DNA from: Candidatus Woesearchaeota archaeon CG07_land_8_20_14_0_80_44_23
GTDB lineage: Archaea > Nanobdellota > Nanobdellia > Woesearchaeales > 0-14-0-80-44-23
Length of the DNA stretch: 6,892 nt
Direction of reading: 5' to 3'
NCBI GenBank assembly: GCA_002779235.1
Contig: PEXD01000032.1
Location: 1 to 6,892, forward strand
Below the pieces are notes generated by a model. That model saw nothing but the letters and a program-made list of their open reading frames with translations, made no database searches and was not told the DNA's origin. A program made the position numbers and the translations under genes. Below, piece by piece: positions 1 to 6,892 of this stretch. Position 1 is the stretch's first letter, and the number at the start of each line of letters is the position of its first letter.

Positions 1-624
1 AAGATAACTGCCCAATACACTTACCGTATGACTAGCCAGATGGACCTGACGCTGAAGACGTCGAGCAGCTCAAGCAGCTCAGGAAGCGGAGCAGCGCTGG
101 AAGCATTAAGTGAGGATTGCAGCGATGCAGATGCTTCAAATTTACCCCCTGAAACTTATAGAACAGCTTATAAAAGCGGAAAATTCAGCACTGAGATAAA
201 AAATGGAATCAGCGAAGGTTTGAGTCAATACCAACCTGACTGGCTGACTCCTGACTCGATGAGAAACGTGCTTCTTGCTCTGATGTACCATGAAACAAGC
301 ATGGGCAGTGCAGGAGATGATGATGGTGATGGAATACCTGATCATATTGCAGGATGCACTTCAAAAGACAATCCTAGATATATTAAAAACTCGGTTTCAG
401 GAGATATCATTTGTGCGGCAGAGAGAATAAACACTTACACTAAAATTGATACAACCGTCTTTTGCAAGCGCGATTCACATTCAACACCCGAATCACTTTT
501 AACCTGCGCATTTTCATTTTATGGTCCTGCCGGTGCAGAAGGCGAAGATGGAACAGATTATGCAAATAAATTGGAATCATATATGAAACAGTGGCATAAT
601 TATTTTTGCAGCACATTGCAATGA
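1..624 (+). CDS. 5'-truncated surface protein: end of lipoprotein-family beta domain, Ser-rich linker, lysozyme/SLT-like C-terminal domain
   Basis: The frame is open to the left window edge, so the ATG at 28 is probably internal; 207 residues are visible. Residues 1-19 (pattern ITAQYTY...LTLK) resemble the last strand of the downstream lipoproteins, for example ITANYDY...VVKK in the third. A Ser/Gly-rich linker follows (about residues 20-31), then a helical domain. The segment around the Glu codon at 292-294 (MYHETSMGSAG) resembles the catalytic-Glu helix of SLT/lysozyme-like enzymes. The later FSFYGPAG...YANKLESY segment resembles the AYNAGPG...Y..kV..Y end of that fold. Between them lies a DDDGDGIPD acidic loop (316-342) like a calcium-binding type-3 repeat. 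Six cysteines suggest an extracellular disulfide-stabilised domain. The role would be cutting a glycan or cell-wall polymer, but this is inferred from faint motif resemblance and the substrate is unknown. The stop overlaps the next ATG. Confidence 0.6.
   Translation, partial: KITAQYTYRMTSQMDLTLKTSSSSSSSGSGAALEALSEDCSDADASNLPPETYRTAYKSGKFSTEIKNGISEGLSQYQPDWLTPDSMRNVLLALMYHETSMGSAGDDDGDGIPDHIAGCTSKDNPRYIKNSVSGDIICAAERINTYTKIDTTVFCKRDSHSTPESLLTCAFSFYGPAGAEGEDGTDYANKLESYMKQWHNYFCSTLQ
64..81 (+). repeat. Tandem 9-bp repeat in Ser-rich linker
   Basis: Two perfect copies of AGCAGCTCA (64-72 and 73-81), flanked by similar Ser/Gly codons, encode part of the Ser-rich linker between the beta domain and the enzyme-like domain. 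A linker of this kind could vary in length by replication slippage in whole codons. Confidence 0.6.
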
Positions 625-1571
625 AAATGAACAAAACAAATATTATCGGAAACTGGATGTTTTTAATTGCCCTCGCAGTTTCAGTTCTTTTCATCTCAGG
701 ATGCTCCTCATACGGGGGCGGAAGCCTTTTTAACGCCCACACTGGCTCAGAAGCCCTGAGGGTTTCATTCATGGACAACGCGCCGCCTAAAGCTGTTTAT
801 TCAAACACTGCGTTTACTGTCGGCGTTCTGCTCGAGAATTACGGCGCCTATGAAATAGATAATGGGATTCTCGTGATTGGCGCAGACAATTTTGAAAGCA
901 GCATAATTACAAGCTCTTCTGACAAGGCGACATTCACAATACAGGGCAGGGAGGACACCAGAACTTTTGTCGGAGGAAGGGATGTCAAGTTCTTCACCAT
1001 GAGGGCTCCTGACATTGGGAGCGAGAACGAGCAGGAAGCAGGCATAAGCGTAAAGACATGCTACAAATACACAACAACTGCGCAGACGTCAGTGTGCATT
1101 GATAAATCGATGTATAGCTCTGACAATGTCAAGAGCGCCTGCACATTCAAAAATAAAATCAGCCTCTCAAGCCAGGGCGCCCCTGTAGTGGTAAATGAAA
1201 TTGATATTGCAAAAATTTTTGAAAGCGAAAGTAAGATGAATTTTACATTCACAATACACATATCCAATGAGGGAAGCGGCTTTGTGGTGAATCCTTCCCA
1301 GACGTCAAATTTCTGCTCAAGCAGCGGTTCCCTGAGTTCAAGCGCGTTCGGCAGGGCAATAGTTTCTGCGACTTTGGGCTTTAAGCCGCTTGACTGCAGC
1401 CCGAGAAACTATGCTGACCTCTCCCAGAATGATGAGGACTTTGTGACTTGCACCAGCCAATCGATGAATGTGAATGACAGCGCCTATGTCACTTCCCTGA
1501 AAATAAATGTCACCTACGGCTATGTCAATACAGATAGTACAACAATAAGAATTCTCAGGCTTAACAGTTAG
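621..1571 (+). CDS. Cysteine-rich surface lipoprotein, tandem paralog 1
   Basis: 316 residues from ATG 621, which overlaps the previous stop as ATGA; an ATG at 627 is an alternative, and the upstream TTG at 606 is not needed. The hydrophobic signal peptide ends in a lipobox (ISGC, Cys28), so the mature protein should be lipid-anchored on the outer face of the membrane. A short Gly/Ser spacer leads to NAPPKAVY (about 53-60) and a beta-rich domain with an ENYGAY motif. Then comes CYKYTTTAQTSVC (147-159), SQGAPV (about 184-189) and a second beta segment with FTIHISNEGSG (about 210-220). Cysteines at 28, 147, 159, 174, 232, 259 and 277 are matched one for one in the two downstream paralogs. The C-terminus ends in a TYGY strand. 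The repeated xNxGxY pattern is typical of Ig-like/CARDB-type beta-sandwich domains. No catalytic motif is visible. Function unknown; adhesion or binding is only a guess. Confidence 0.85.
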   Translation: MKMNKTNIIGNWMFLIALAVSVLFISGCSSYGGGSLFNAHTGSEALRVSFMDNAPPKAVYSNTAFTVGVLLENYGAYEIDNGILVIGADNFESSIITSSSDKATFTIQGREDTRTFVGGRDVKFFTMRAPDIGSENEQEAGISVKTCYKYTTTAQTSVCIDKSMYSSDNVKSACTFKNKISLSSQGAPVVVNEIDIAKIFESESKMNFTFTIHISNEGSGFVVNPSQTSNFCSSSGSLSSSAFGRAIVSATLGFKPLDCSPRNYADLSQNDEDFVTCTSQSMNVNDSAYVTSLKINVTYGYVNTDSTTIRILRLNS

Positions 1572-1581
1572 ACGCTTATGA

Positions 1582-1598
1582 AGGAAAACTTTATATAA
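1582..1598 (+). promoter_or_regulatory. Archaeal promoter (BRE + TATA box) for second lipoprotein gene
   Basis: The purine-rich stretch AGGAAAAC (1582-1589), BRE-like, is followed directly by TTTATATAA (1590-1598), a strong archaeal TATA box. Transcription would be expected to begin about 22-27 nt downstream, near 1617-1625. That is right at the coding start and implies a leaderless or very short-leader mRNA. It also argues against the TTG at 1611 as the start. Confidence 0.7.
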
Positions 1599-1625
1599 TG
1601 TAATGTTTATTTGAGAGTGAAGAAA

Positions 1626-2558
1626 ATGCCAAAGAAAAAACAATCTTCAAAAAGATTATTGACGCCCGCACTGTTATTTCTGCTCACCGCTTTAATTGCC
1701 CTTTCCTACGGCTGCGGCGGAGGAGGAACTGCAAATACCAACAATTACAGGACAGGAACCCGCGGCATAGAGATAAACTATGCGGCAAGCAGCCCTCCTG
1801 ACGAGGTCTACTACAGCGACAGCGGCTCAGCTGTGCAGGTGCCAGTTGCCCTTGAAGTGTGGAATAGGGGCGCTGAATCCGGCTCTGGGAAAATATTCTT
1901 TGACGGCTACGACCCTGCAGTGTTTGGACTGGCAAAATCCATTTCATTGCAAAAAATAGAGGGGAAGGAGGAATCCAGAAATCCCCAGGGCACCTATGCC
2001 TTTTTGGATGTTGGAAGTGTGAATGTCAATCTCCCTCAGAATGTTGATTTGATTCAGGATCCAATCAGGGCCATAGTGTGCTATGATTACTCAACAGCAG
2101 CCACATTCAACATCTGCGTTGACCCGAATCCCTCAAATACAGGGACAAAAGCGTGCACCCCATCCAAAAGCGTGTCTGCTTCTGGAGGGCAGGGTGGGCC
2201 TGTTGCAGTAGCTGCGATACAGCAGGAATCCGGCATCGGGCAGGTAATATTCACCATTACTATAAAGAATGTTGGGGGCGGAAGCGTTATTGCATCTGGA
2301 AAATCCTCATCCTGCACATCACTCGGGCAGGCTGATTTGGATGTTGTTTCAGTTTCAGGAACAATTTCCAGCGGAAAGCCGATATCCTGCTCTCTTGGAA
2401 AGTCAAATAGTGTGAGGCTTATAAACAATGAGGGCCTAGTTGTTTGCAAAGCAGATATTGGCAAGGAACAAAATGCTTATGTAACCCCTCTGAATTTGGT
2501 TATCAGATACGGCTATGAATATGCAACCCAAAAAAATGTTGAGATTAAAAGGATATGA
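1626..2558 (+). CDS. Cysteine-rich surface lipoprotein, tandem paralog 2
   Basis: 310 residues from ATG 1626. In-frame GTG 1617 and TTG 1611 would add 3 or 5 residues, but the TATA box at 1590-1598 places the mRNA start close to 1617-1625. The basic N-terminus (KKKQSSKR) and a hydrophobic stretch end in LSYGC, with Cys30 as the probable lipidated residue, followed by a Gly-rich spacer. Family motifs appear in the same order as in the upstream paralog: SSPPDEVY, a beta domain with VWNRGAES, CYDYSTAATFNIC (the same C-x11-C spacing), GQGGPV, FTITIKNVGGG, and the terminal IRYGYEY strand. Seven cysteines in total: the lipobox Cys plus six conserved ones, which fits three disulfides outside the cell. 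The stop codon overlaps an ATG (ATGA) in the next gene. No enzymatic motif is seen; it is a surface protein of unknown function. Confidence 0.85.
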   Translation: MPKKKQSSKRLLTPALLFLLTALIALSYGCGGGGTANTNNYRTGTRGIEINYAASSPPDEVYYSDSGSAVQVPVALEVWNRGAESGSGKIFFDGYDPAVFGLAKSISLQKIEGKEESRNPQGTYAFLDVGSVNVNLPQNVDLIQDPIRAIVCYDYSTAATFNICVDPNPSNTGTKACTPSKSVSASGGQGGPVAVAAIQQESGIGQVIFTITIKNVGGGSVIASGKSSSCTSLGQADLDVVSVSGTISSGKPISCSLGKSNSVRLINNEGLVVCKADIGKEQNAYVTPLNLVIRYGYEYATQKNVEIKRI

Positions 2559-2561
2559 GGT
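2557..2561 (+). promoter_or_regulatory. Ribosome binding site GAGGT deciding the start of the third lipoprotein
   Basis: GAGGT lies 8 nt before ATG 2570 and overlaps the stop codon of the preceding gene. It matches the core of the archaeal Shine-Dalgarno sequence. The earlier in-frame ATG at 2555 lies upstream of this site and lacks an equally good one, so 2570 is the better start. Confidence 0.55.
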
Positions 2562-2569
2562 CTGAGAAA

Positions 2570-3499
2570 ATGGATAAAAAAATTTTGATGGCAATCCTTC
2601 TCATAGGAATTGCCCTGACATTCGGATGCAATACAAGCAATACAAATAAGAGAAGCACATTTGTAGGAGGCACAAACGGCATTCTAATTAATTTTGAAGA
2701 GAACGCACCTCCAAATCAGGTCTATGACTCGGGAAGCAATCCTTTTGATGTTGTAGTGATGCTCACAAACGACGGCGAATACACTGTGCCTAAAGACAAG
2801 GTTACAGTATCAATAATTGGGATAGACCCTGCTGCGTTTGGACAGAGCCCTGCTGCCCTGTCAAAGCATCCAACAGATGACCTTCAGGGCGTTACAAAGG
2901 ATGCCTCAAACAACAAGCAGCCCTCAATTCCAGTGGCAGTTGAGTTTAACAATTTCAACTATTTGGGCAAAGTTCTTGGAGATCTGCAATACAACATTAT
3001 AGCGCAGGTATGCTACAATTACCAGACAAATGCTAATGTGATGCTTTGCATAAAAAGCAATTTGATGGACACAAAGTCAACTGTATGCAACCTTAACGAA
3101 AAGAAGACTGTTGAAAACTCTGGCGCGCCAGTGCAGATTACATTATTTACCCAGAGCGTCGGGGGCAAGGACAAGATAGGTTTCCAGTTCACAATAGAGC
3201 AGAAGGGCAATGGAAACATATTCATGAGCGGGCTATCGTGCGCTGACACCTTTGCCAACAGGGACAAGGTCTATGTTACCGTGGACACTGGACTGCCTGG
3301 GCTGAAATGCACAGGGTTCACAAGCGGAAACGATAATTCAGGATTCATGACTCTTTATCAGGGAAAAAGGACAATAAACTGCGTGCAGCAGATAGACACA
3401 AGTGTTGACAGCAAATATGAAAAAGCAGTTACAATAACCGCAAACTACGACTATCTTGAGATGAAGAGCCAGCCAATAGTAGTAAAGAAGAGCATGTAA
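2570..3499 (+). CDS. Cysteine-rich surface lipoprotein, tandem paralog 3
   Basis: 309 residues from ATG 2570, chosen because GAGGT sits 8 nt upstream and the N-terminus becomes the compact MDKK signal start. ATG 2555, which overlaps the previous stop as ATGA, would add five residues. The signal peptide ends in LTFGC (Cys20), then an Asn/Thr-rich spacer. Shared family elements: NAPPNQVY, LTNDGEY, CYNYQTNANVMLC (C-x11-C), SGAPV, FTIEQKGNG, three late cysteines (LSC, LKC, INC) and the final ANYDY strand. The total of seven cysteines is identical to the other two paralogs. The first beta domain has a longer insertion (about residues 95-120) than paralog 1. Translation is likely coupled to paralog 2. 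It is the last gene before a T-rich terminator. Function unknown. Confidence 0.85.
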   Translation: MDKKILMAILLIGIALTFGCNTSNTNKRSTFVGGTNGILINFEENAPPNQVYDSGSNPFDVVVMLTNDGEYTVPKDKVTVSIIGIDPAAFGQSPAALSKHPTDDLQGVTKDASNNKQPSIPVAVEFNNFNYLGKVLGDLQYNIIAQVCYNYQTNANVMLCIKSNLMDTKSTVCNLNEKKTVENSGAPVQITLFTQSVGGKDKIGFQFTIEQKGNGNIFMSGLSCADTFANRDKVYVTVDTGLPGLKCTGFTSGNDNSGFMTLYQGKRTINCVQQIDTSVDSKYEKAVTITANYDYLEMKSQPIVVKKSM

Positions 3500-3538
3500 T
3501 TTATTTTTATTTTTAATATTTAATTCTTTACTTTTTAT
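3500..3538 (+). terminator. T-rich intrinsic terminator after the lipoprotein operon
   Basis: Immediately after the TAA stop the + strand carries several T5 runs in an A/T-only context, the usual form of archaeal intrinsic termination, which needs no hairpin. It spans the 28-bp gap and the last few codons of the convergent coiled-coil gene. The opposite strand is A-rich here, so it should not terminate - strand transcripts. Confidence 0.55.
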
Positions 3539-5165
3539 TCTGGCTGTTCCACCTGGCAATTGCCTCGTCTATTTCTGACGCCGAATAGCCCGAGCTTAGG
3601 AAGGATTGCCTTATCTTTTCAATCGGCTGTTTTGAAGAGGCGATGTCAATTGCCGATATTATCTCTGAAATCCTGCCTCTCTGTGTAAATGCCAGTGGTG
3701 CAACAGCAGCTGCTGCTTCTGGCTTAATTTTTTCCCAAATTCCCTTTGCCGGCTGCTGTGTTATAACTTTTGCCTGCTTCATTGGCTTTCTTATCCCGCG
3801 TGGCGGCATAATATTGAATTCATCAGGCGGCGCTTCGGCAATGGGCTTTGACATGTTTGAGAGGAGATTTCTTGACTGTTCATTGAGGTTTTTCATCATT
3901 GATGCCATTTCCTCATTGCGCGCCTGCATAGAGCGCTTTGCATCCTCAAGAAGCTCTTCAAGCTCCTTTATTCTTGTGTTAAGGGCAACCTCTTTTTCAG
4001 TAGATTCCTCAAGCATCATCTGCTTCTGAAGCTCAAATCCTGCTGAAAGGTCATCCGCTGTCTTCTTATGCTCTGCCTGCTGCTTTTGTATGAGAGAGTT
4101 AAGGCGCTCAATCTCGCGCTTCAGCTTGTCTGTTTCATTCCTTGCCATTGAAAGGGCATCTCCTCTGTCCTTTGCAGCAGAGTCTGATGCCCTGCTCATC
4201 TCTACAAGTGACCTGTTGTTTTTCAGCAGCTCGGAGATTGCATTGTTCTTTTCTGCGATATTTTTCTTCAATGAGATTATGTCAGATGAGAGCTGCTCGT
4301 CTATCCTGTTCCTCTGCTGGAAATGCATCCTCAGCTGCGCTATTGTTGCATCCCGCTCTGCAACCTGCCTCTTCAGCCCTTCAATGTCAGAATTGAGCTC
4401 TTCATCAATATTGTCCCGCTCCGCGAGATTTTCCTGAAGCGCCTTTACAGTTGCCTGAAGCGAAGAAACCTGGCTTTCCAGCGAGGAAACCATCTTTTTC
4501 AGGGAATCCTTCTCTCCCTCGCCCTTCAGCATCATGGACTTTAGCTCAAGCACCTCTTTTGATTTCTCCTCAATGGCTGCCTTAAGGCGCTCTGCGCCCC
4601 AGGTTGGGACTGATTCCTTGCTGCTTTTCTGGCTTTCCAGGTTTTTTGCCAGCGCCTCGTTTTCTGCTTTGAGGCGGCGTATTATCCTGTCTGCATCAAG
4701 AATCCTGTTCTTCGCCGCAAAAATTCTCTGCTCATATTCAAAGTGTTCTCCTGATGTTTGTGCAAGCTTTGAATTTGCCTCTGAGAGCGCTCTCTCTTTC
4801 TCAGAAATCTTCATCTGCAGCATCTTCTGGTTTGATGCCAGCCAGTCAATGTTCCCTATTTGCCCTTTTAGCTCGAGGTTCTCATTTTCAAGAAAGGAAT
4901 TCTTTTTTTTCAGCAGCTCGATGTCCTCCTTAAGCCGCTCTATTATTGAGTATGCATCAAGTATCCTTGACTGGAGCTCTGCAAGGTCAGGATTCTTTTC
5001 CTCAAGCATCCTTGAGAGCTCGAAAACCTTGTGGTTAAGTGCGAGGATAAGAGAATCCTTGTCTTTAGAATCCTTGGAAGATGGAGAAATAATCGGGACT
5101 TCCGCTTTGACGGGTGCAGTGCGTCTTGATGGCTGCTTCTTATTAGTCCTCTTTTTCCCGGGCAT
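3528..5165 (-). CDS. Long coiled-coil protein with basic N-terminus and helical C-terminal domain
   Basis: 545 residues from ATG at 5165 (MPGKK...). An in-frame ATG at 5228 would add 21 residues, overlap rfcS by 40 bp and add the only cysteine in the protein, so it is less likely. A Lys/Arg-rich disordered N-terminus (1-36) precedes a nearly continuous heptad-rich coiled coil (about 38-437). This includes two tandem 35-residue units beginning RDNIDEEL and RNRIDEQL, and an earlier duplicated RILDA..II.RLK motif. A Pro/Ala-rich linker (440-496) follows, then a helical module (497-545) with PIEKIRQSFLSSGYSASEI, like the UBA-like 'Gys..eI..Ai' helical units common in archaeal proteins. No signal peptide or membrane segment, so it is probably cytoplasmic. 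It could be a DNA-associated or scaffold protein; homology to SMC/Rad50 is not supported because no ATPase motifs are present. It lies 23 bp downstream of rfcS. Confidence 0.8.
   Translation of the reverse strand: MPGKKRTNKKQPSRRTAPVKAEVPIISPSSKDSKDKDSLILALNHKVFELSRMLEEKNPDLAELQSRILDAYSIIERLKEDIELLKKKNSFLENENLELKGQIGNIDWLASNQKMLQMKISEKERALSEANSKLAQTSGEHFEYEQRIFAAKNRILDADRIIRRLKAENEALAKNLESQKSSKESVPTWGAERLKAAIEEKSKEVLELKSMMLKGEGEKDSLKKMVSSLESQVSSLQATVKALQENLAERDNIDEELNSDIEGLKRQVAERDATIAQLRMHFQQRNRIDEQLSSDIISLKKNIAEKNNAISELLKNNRSLVEMSRASDSAAKDRGDALSMARNETDKLKREIERLNSLIQKQQAEHKKTADDLSAGFELQKQMMLEESTEKEVALNTRIKELEELLEDAKRSMQARNEEMASMMKNLNEQSRNLLSNMSKPIAEAPPDEFNIMPPRGIRKPMKQAKVITQQPAKGIWEKIKPEAAAAVAPLAFTQRGRISEIISAIDIASSKQPIEKIRQSFLSSGYSASEIDEAIARWNSQNKK
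4209..4418 (-). repeat. Two tandem 35-residue coiled-coil units
   Basis: Codons 4418-4314 and 4313-4209 (read on the - strand) encode two units aligned without gaps: RDNIDEELNSDI.. and RNRIDEQLSSDI.., followed by LK+.+AE+.. I..L. Thirty-five residues is exactly five heptads, so the duplication keeps the coiled-coil register. Confidence 0.6.
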
Positions 5166-5187
5166 TTTGTCTTTGCTCTTTTTTAAA

Positions 5188-5197
5188 GTTAAATATC
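5188..5197 (-). promoter_or_regulatory. Possible TATA box for the coiled-coil gene
   Basis: On the - strand GATATTTAAC, preceded by purine-rich AGAGAAA, overlaps the rfcS stop codon. It lies about 27 nt before ATG 5165, a distance fitting a leaderless transcript. No convincing RBS precedes that ATG, which also fits. The A/T-rich context makes a chance match possible, and read-through from rfcS is the alternative. Confidence 0.35.
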
Positions 5198-6163
5198 TTT
5201 CTCTTTTGAAATCGAGCCGGCAAGGCATACTGCTGCAAGCAGGGCCTCCAGCTGCACCCTCTCATCCGAGCCCTCCACCATCCTGAACTCGAATTCTGCT
5301 GTTTTCTCTATCAATCTCATCTTTGCGCGCGGCTCTATTGAAAGATTCATTATCTCTGACTGAAGCTGCTTTATTATGTCAATTCCTGAAAGCCCGTAGC
5401 GGGTCATTACCTCAAAGAATTTCTCCTTGGCCTCCTCGAACCTTCCTGCAAGGGCCGTCTCAAGTATCTCCTTTAACTCCTTGGGCCTTGCAAACGATGC
5501 AACATCATAAACTGATTTTTCAGTGATTTTCGCCGAGAGAGCTGCGCAGCTCTGCATGATGTTTTCCAGCTTCCTGCAGTCACCCCCTGACGCCTCGTAA
5601 AGCGCTTCCTTTGAGCCCTCTTCAATGGTAAGCTTTTCCGCCTTTGCAATTTTTTCCATTATTGAAAAAATATCCTCTTTTTTCAGGCGCTGGAAGCGGA
5701 AGACCGCGCACCTCGATTGTATTGGCTCTATGATTTTTGAGGAGTAGTTGCACGAGAGTATGAACCTGCAGGTTCTTGTATAATTCTCCATTGTCCTCCT
5801 GAGAGCCTGCTGCGCCTCCCTTGTCAGGGCGTCGCTCTCATCAAGGTATATTATCTTGAAAGGCACATCACCTATTGTCCTTGTCCTTGCAAAGTTCTTG
5901 ACGTTCTCCCTTATGACATTTATCCCGCGCTCATCAGATGCATTGAGCTCAAGGAAATTTTCCTTCCACTGCCCGCCGAAAAGCTTTCTTGAGATGACTA
6001 TTGCGAGGGATGTCTTTCCCGTGCCTGCAGGGCCCGCGAAAAGGAGGTGCGGCATATTGCCGTTCTTCAAAAATGCCTTTACCCTCTTTACTGTCTCGTC
6101 CTGCCCTGATATTTCAGAGAAGTCACTTGGCCTGTATTTCTCGGTCCACATAGCATTGTCCAT
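5189..6163 (-). CDS. rfcS: Replication factor C small subunit (clamp loader ATPase)
   Basis: 324 residues, the usual length for archaeal RfcS. The protein forms, with RfcL, the ATP-driven loader that opens the PCNA sliding clamp and places it on primer-template DNA. N-terminal WTEKYRP is the RFC box I signature. Walker A is GPAGTGKT (44-51), preceded by MPHLLFA. LNASDERGINVIR (about 73-85) is a further RFC box. Walker B is IIYLDESD (104-111), with Ser where DEAD is typical; Asp108 and Glu109 are kept. The sensor 1 region is ILSCNYSSKII (135-145) and the arginine-finger SRC motif is 150-152. A C-terminal helical collar domain follows. ATG 6163 is chosen because GGTG lies 7 nt upstream and WTEKYRP starts at residue 6, as usual. 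rfcL is not in the window. Confidence 0.96.
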   Translation of the reverse strand: MDNAMWTEKYRPSDFSEISGQDETVKRVKAFLKNGNMPHLLFAGPAGTGKTSLAIVISRKLFGGQWKENFLELNASDERGINVIRENVKNFARTRTIGDVPFKIIYLDESDALTREAQQALRRTMENYTRTCRFILSCNYSSKIIEPIQSRCAVFRFQRLKKEDIFSIMEKIAKAEKLTIEEGSKEALYEASGGDCRKLENIMQSCAALSAKITEKSVYDVASFARPKELKEILETALAGRFEEAKEKFFEVMTRYGLSGIDIIKQLQSEIMNLSIEPRAKMRLIEKTAEFEFRMVEGSDERVQLEALLAAVCLAGSISKEKDI

Positions 6164-6892
6164 TTATTACCACCCACAGCCAAAAAGAAAGCCGGGCTGT
6201 TTATATATTTTTTTATGCTGGTGCCCTCGCCCCTGATTTGAAATCAAGGAAAGATTTAAATAGCGGTTTTTATTGAGAGAGAATTAGCCAAAGAGAGAGA
6301 TACTTTGATGAAAAGCATTAAAAGCAGGAAGGGCGTAGAATTATCCATCAATGTTATAATCATCGCTCTCATTGCGCTTGTCGTGCTCGTGGTGCTGTTC
6401 GCAATATTCACCGGAAGAATGGGATTTTTTTCAAATTACCTTTCAGGGCCATGTAGTAAGAGAAATGGCGTGTGCAAAACTAGCTGCGACCTAACAACGC
6501 AGACTGTGTTTGTAGGCGCAAGCGACTGCACAACTGGGCAGGTTTGCTGCATTACTAATTCATAAAAAAATGCGCGAGGTGTTTTGAAATGAAAAATAGG
6601 AAAGGGGCTGAATTGTCGGTAAATGTGATTATAATTGCGATTGTTGCACTCGTTGTGCTCGTGGTGCTGTTCGCAATATTTACAGGAAGGATGAACATAT
6701 TTTCTAAAGGTTTGAATTGTGAGCAAGTTGGCACATCAAATCACTGCAAAACAAGCTGCGGTACAGATGAATCAATAGTGGCTTTGAAATGCCCAACAAC
6801 AGGCCAATTTTGTTGCGGTCCGGCTACTTCTTAATTTTTTTTTCTTATAAATTTATATAATTGTTCTCTTTATTTTTAGTTTAAATGGAAAA

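Overview
The window looks like part of a small-genome archaeal chromosome, most likely a DPANN-type lineage. The support is an archaeal clamp-loader small subunit (RfcS), A/T-rich TATA boxes with purine-rich BRE-like flanks about 25-35 nt before the starts, GGTG/GAGGTG-type ribosome binding sites, T-rich termination tracts, Gly-Cys lipobox lipoproteins and tiny proteins with an archaeal class III (type IV pilin-like) signal peptide. The lineage is an inference from gene style. No rRNA or other marker settles it.

Left region (1-3499, + strand): a 5'-truncated gene followed by three tandem paralogous lipoprotein genes. The three complete lipoproteins (316, 310 and 309 residues) share a lipobox cysteine, a PPxxVY motif, an invariant CYxYxxxAxxxxC motif, two Ig/CARDB-like beta segments and exactly six further cysteines. 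The few residues visible at the left edge of the truncated gene match the C-terminal strand of the same family. That gene therefore appears to be a fourth paralog, fused through a Ser-rich linker to a lysozyme/transglycosylase-like domain. The genes are tightly packed, with ATGA overlaps, and one internal TATA promoter precedes the second complete lipoprotein gene.

Middle region (3528-6163, - strand): two convergent genes. rfcS (replication factor C small subunit) has its own TATA box and RBS. Just downstream is a long cysteine-free coiled-coil protein with a basic N-terminus and a small helical C-terminal domain. A 28-bp T-rich gap separates it from the lipoprotein operon.

Right region (6231-6892, + strand): a divergent promoter with a 13-nt palindrome drives two tandem small genes (85 and 81 residues). 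Each has a pilin-like anchor followed by a short six-cysteine tail with C...C...C...C...CC spacing like that of beta-defensins. A T-tract and a new TATA box then lead to the first codons of another gene at the window edge.

Overall the + strand encodes disulfide-rich cell-surface proteins (lipid-anchored and pilin-like), and the - strand carries a replication gene plus a structural coiled-coil protein. The surface proteins have no function that can be read from sequence. The most notable points are the lipoprotein family with its enzyme fusion and the defensin-like pilin tails.
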